Shown here one piece after another: positions 62,870 to 64,000 of a stretch of 64,000 nucleotides of DNA. Location of the stretch: contig NZ_CP085173.1 of the NCBI RefSeq assembly GCF_020616555.1, positions 6,030,001-6,094,000 of the forward strand. Direction: 5' to 3'. Within the stretch, counting starts at the first letter, position 1. Each line of letters opens with the position of its first letter. The DNA is from Streptomyces longhuiensis. GTDB taxonomy: Bacteria; Actinomycetota; Actinomycetes; Streptomycetales; Streptomycetaceae. Both the position numbers and the translations under genes were made by a program. The notes beneath the pieces were generated by a model. It did not search any database and had not been told where the DNA came from. It saw nothing but the letters and a program-made list of their open reading frames with translations.

Positions 62870-64000
62870 TCAGAACCGTCCGCCGCCGCCCCTGCGGCCA
62901 CGGGTCCCGCCCCCGCCGAAACTCCCCGGACCGCCGCCGCCGAACCCGCCCCCGAAGCCGCCGCCCCCGCCGGACCGCCCGCCGAACCCTCCGCCGGACC
63001 GCCCGCCCAGGAGTTCGCCCAGGATGATCCCGCCGAGCACCGCGCCGCCCATGCCCCCTCCGCCACGCCCGCCCCCGCCCCCGCCGCCGTACGGATTCCC
63101 GAAGGACCGCACGTCGTGCTCGGCGAGCTGCTGTGCCTGCCGGGCCAGCGCGTCGGCCCGCTGGGCGCCGGCCAGGGCGGCGGCGGGATCCGTCTGTGCC
63201 GCCGTCCGTACGTACTCCAGGTGCCGCTGTGCCTCGGCCAGGCGCGTACGGGCCTCGCTGCCCACCGCCCCGCGATGCGTGGTGATGAAGTCCGACGCGG
63301 CGCCGACGCTGCTGCGGGCCGTGAGTTCCGCCTGGTCGAGCAGGGAGCGCGCGCGGGCGGTGCCGGACTCGCGTTCGCGGGCCTCGGCCAGGGACGCGTC
63401 GAGCGCCGAATCGGCCTCCTCCACGCGGCGCAGCGCGTCGATCGGGTCGTAGGGGCCGGCGGCCATCTCCTTGCGCACGCCCGCGGCGACGGTCTCCACG
63501 CGCGCGATGCGCCCGCGCAGATCGGCCGTGGACGCGCCCTCGGTCATGCCTTCGAGGAGTCCGCGCGCGTCCGCGAGGTCGGTGTCGGACTCGGTGAGCG
63601 CGGCCGGCAGCTTCCCGGCGGCCTCGGCCAGTTCCTGGCCGAGCCGGTCGACCGCGTCCACGAAGGTGCCCGTCTGGTCGACGGCCGACTCGGCGGCCCG
63701 CAGGAACACCGCGGCCCTGCCGTTGTCGCCTCCGTCGACGCAGCTGCGCGCCTGACCGAGGTTCGTCGTGGCGAACACCAGCCGGTCCTTGGCCTGCTCG
63801 ATGTGGCCCGCCACGGGAAGCAGCGCCGACGGTGCATAGCGGGAGCCGAGCGCCGTCAGCGTCTCTTCGGCCGTCGCCGTGCGGGCCGCCAGGTCACGGG
63901 AGGTGACCTCCACGTGCGCGAGAGCCTCGGGCGCGGTGCGCTCCAGGGCCCGCAGCCGGTCGAAGTCCGCGGCCTCGGCGTCGAGCCTGCGCCCCGCCTC
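62870..64000 (-). CDS. TPM-domain-type membrane/secreted protein, C-terminal part (5' end outside window)
   Basis: The frame is open from 64000 to the stop at 62870, 376 codons, so the N-terminus is missing. The visible part is a long helical/coiled-coil region (RLDAEAADFDRLRALERTAPE to ALARQAQQLAEHDVRSFGNPY). A strongly glycine-rich tail of about 80 residues follows, with runs such as GGGGGGGRGGGGMGG and a short hydrophobic GGAVLGGIILGELLG. In Streptomyces this architecture belongs to TPM (DUF477) proteins encoded next to pspA, with the TPM domain and a membrane helix in the missing N-terminal part. The assignment therefore leans on context. It probably takes part in envelope-stress handling or membrane protein turnover. 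Confidence 0.7.
   Translation of the reverse strand, partial: EAGRRLDAEAADFDRLRALERTAPEALAHVEVTSRDLAARTATAEETLTALGSRYAPSALLPVAGHIEQAKDRLVFATTNLGQARSCVDGGDNGRAAVFLRAAESAVDQTGTFVDAVDRLGQELAEAAGKLPAALTESDTDLADARGLLEGMTEGASTADLRGRIARVETVAAGVRKEMAAGPYDPIDALRRVEEADSALDASLAEARERESGTARARSLLDQAELTARSSVGAASDFITTHRGAVGSEARTRLAEAQRHLEYVRTAAQTDPAAALAGAQRADALARQAQQLAEHDVRSFGNPYGGGGGGGRGGGGMGGAVLGGIILGELLGGRSGGGFGGRSGGGGGFGGGFGGGGPGSFGGGGTRGRRGGGGRF

Noticed and set aside
59227..63066. Minus-strand open frame of about 1280 codons opposite the PAS-SpoIIE gene
   Set aside because: Antisense shadow; it runs through a gene with five recognisable domains and also through pspA in the wrong frame.

Overview
The window is chromosomal DNA of a Streptomyces-type actinomycete. 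The sequence is very GC-rich with strong third-position GC bias. It uses many GTG starts, ATGA stop/start overlaps and apparently leaderless genes. It carries genus-typical families: WhiB-like, SpoIIE/RsbW-type regulators, DUF1707, DUF4245, DUF6542, PspA and TPM proteins, and class I plus class II fumarases. From memory, the order ahpD-ahpC-oxyR ... PBP ... fumC ... fumB ... wblI-glpX ... xseBA ... ispH-ppgK ... ychF matches the S. coelicolor core around SCO5020-SCO5070. Part of it (cis-prenyltransferase, phoH, fumarase, glpX, DUF4245, xseB/xseA, DUF6542, ispH, ychF) also parallels M. tuberculosis Rv1086-Rv1112, so most of the window is old vertical core. No rRNA, tRNA, IS element or CRISPR array was seen.

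Left part (1-13.4 kb): the tail of an OmpA-like protein, a cytochrome P450, a DinB-fold protein, a methyltransferase, a DUF192 protein, a small membrane protein behind an orphan terminator, an aldo/keto reductase, a cis-prenyltransferase, a PIN-PhoH ATPase, a secreted transglycosylase, an AI-2E/PerM-type membrane protein, and the peroxide module ahpC-ahpD with its divergent oxyR.

Middle (13.4-40.6 kb): a padR-ATPase-FtsX-permease operon, an SPFH/ribbon-helix-helix pair behind a 16-bp perfect palindrome, a class A PBP, a GAF-SpoIIE-HATPase phosphatase, a methyltransferase, a DUF402 protein, and fumC divergent from a secreted GDSL lipase. Then come fumB, DUF1707, wblI, glpX, DUF4245, a nitroreductase, xseB-xseA, an APC permease, ispH, ppgK, DUF6542 and ychF. 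Convergent pairs are separated by long perfect inverted repeats acting as two-way terminators.

Right part (40.8-64 kb) is more accessory. It starts with a four-gene contact/secreted-toxin locus: an SseB-like protein, a helical ESX-like protein, a 1554-aa Rhs protein with a nuclease-like tip, and an Imm7-like immunity protein. Next are a two-domain Lrp/AsnC regulator with an amidase-DUF3311-symporter operon, a secreted GH65-like enzyme, a GntR/UTRA regulator, an NCS1 permease with an unusual 8-cysteine tail, a SPOR-like peptide and a MutT hydrolase. A 35-bp tandem-repeat block follows, then a stand-alone RsbW-like kinase, a PAS-GAF-SpoIIE-HATPase switch protein, PspA and a TPM-type protein cut by the window edge.

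The items that most deserve a second look are the Rhs/immunity locus, the SPFH-RHH pair with its palindrome, the cysteine-tailed NCS1 permease and the 35-bp repeats.
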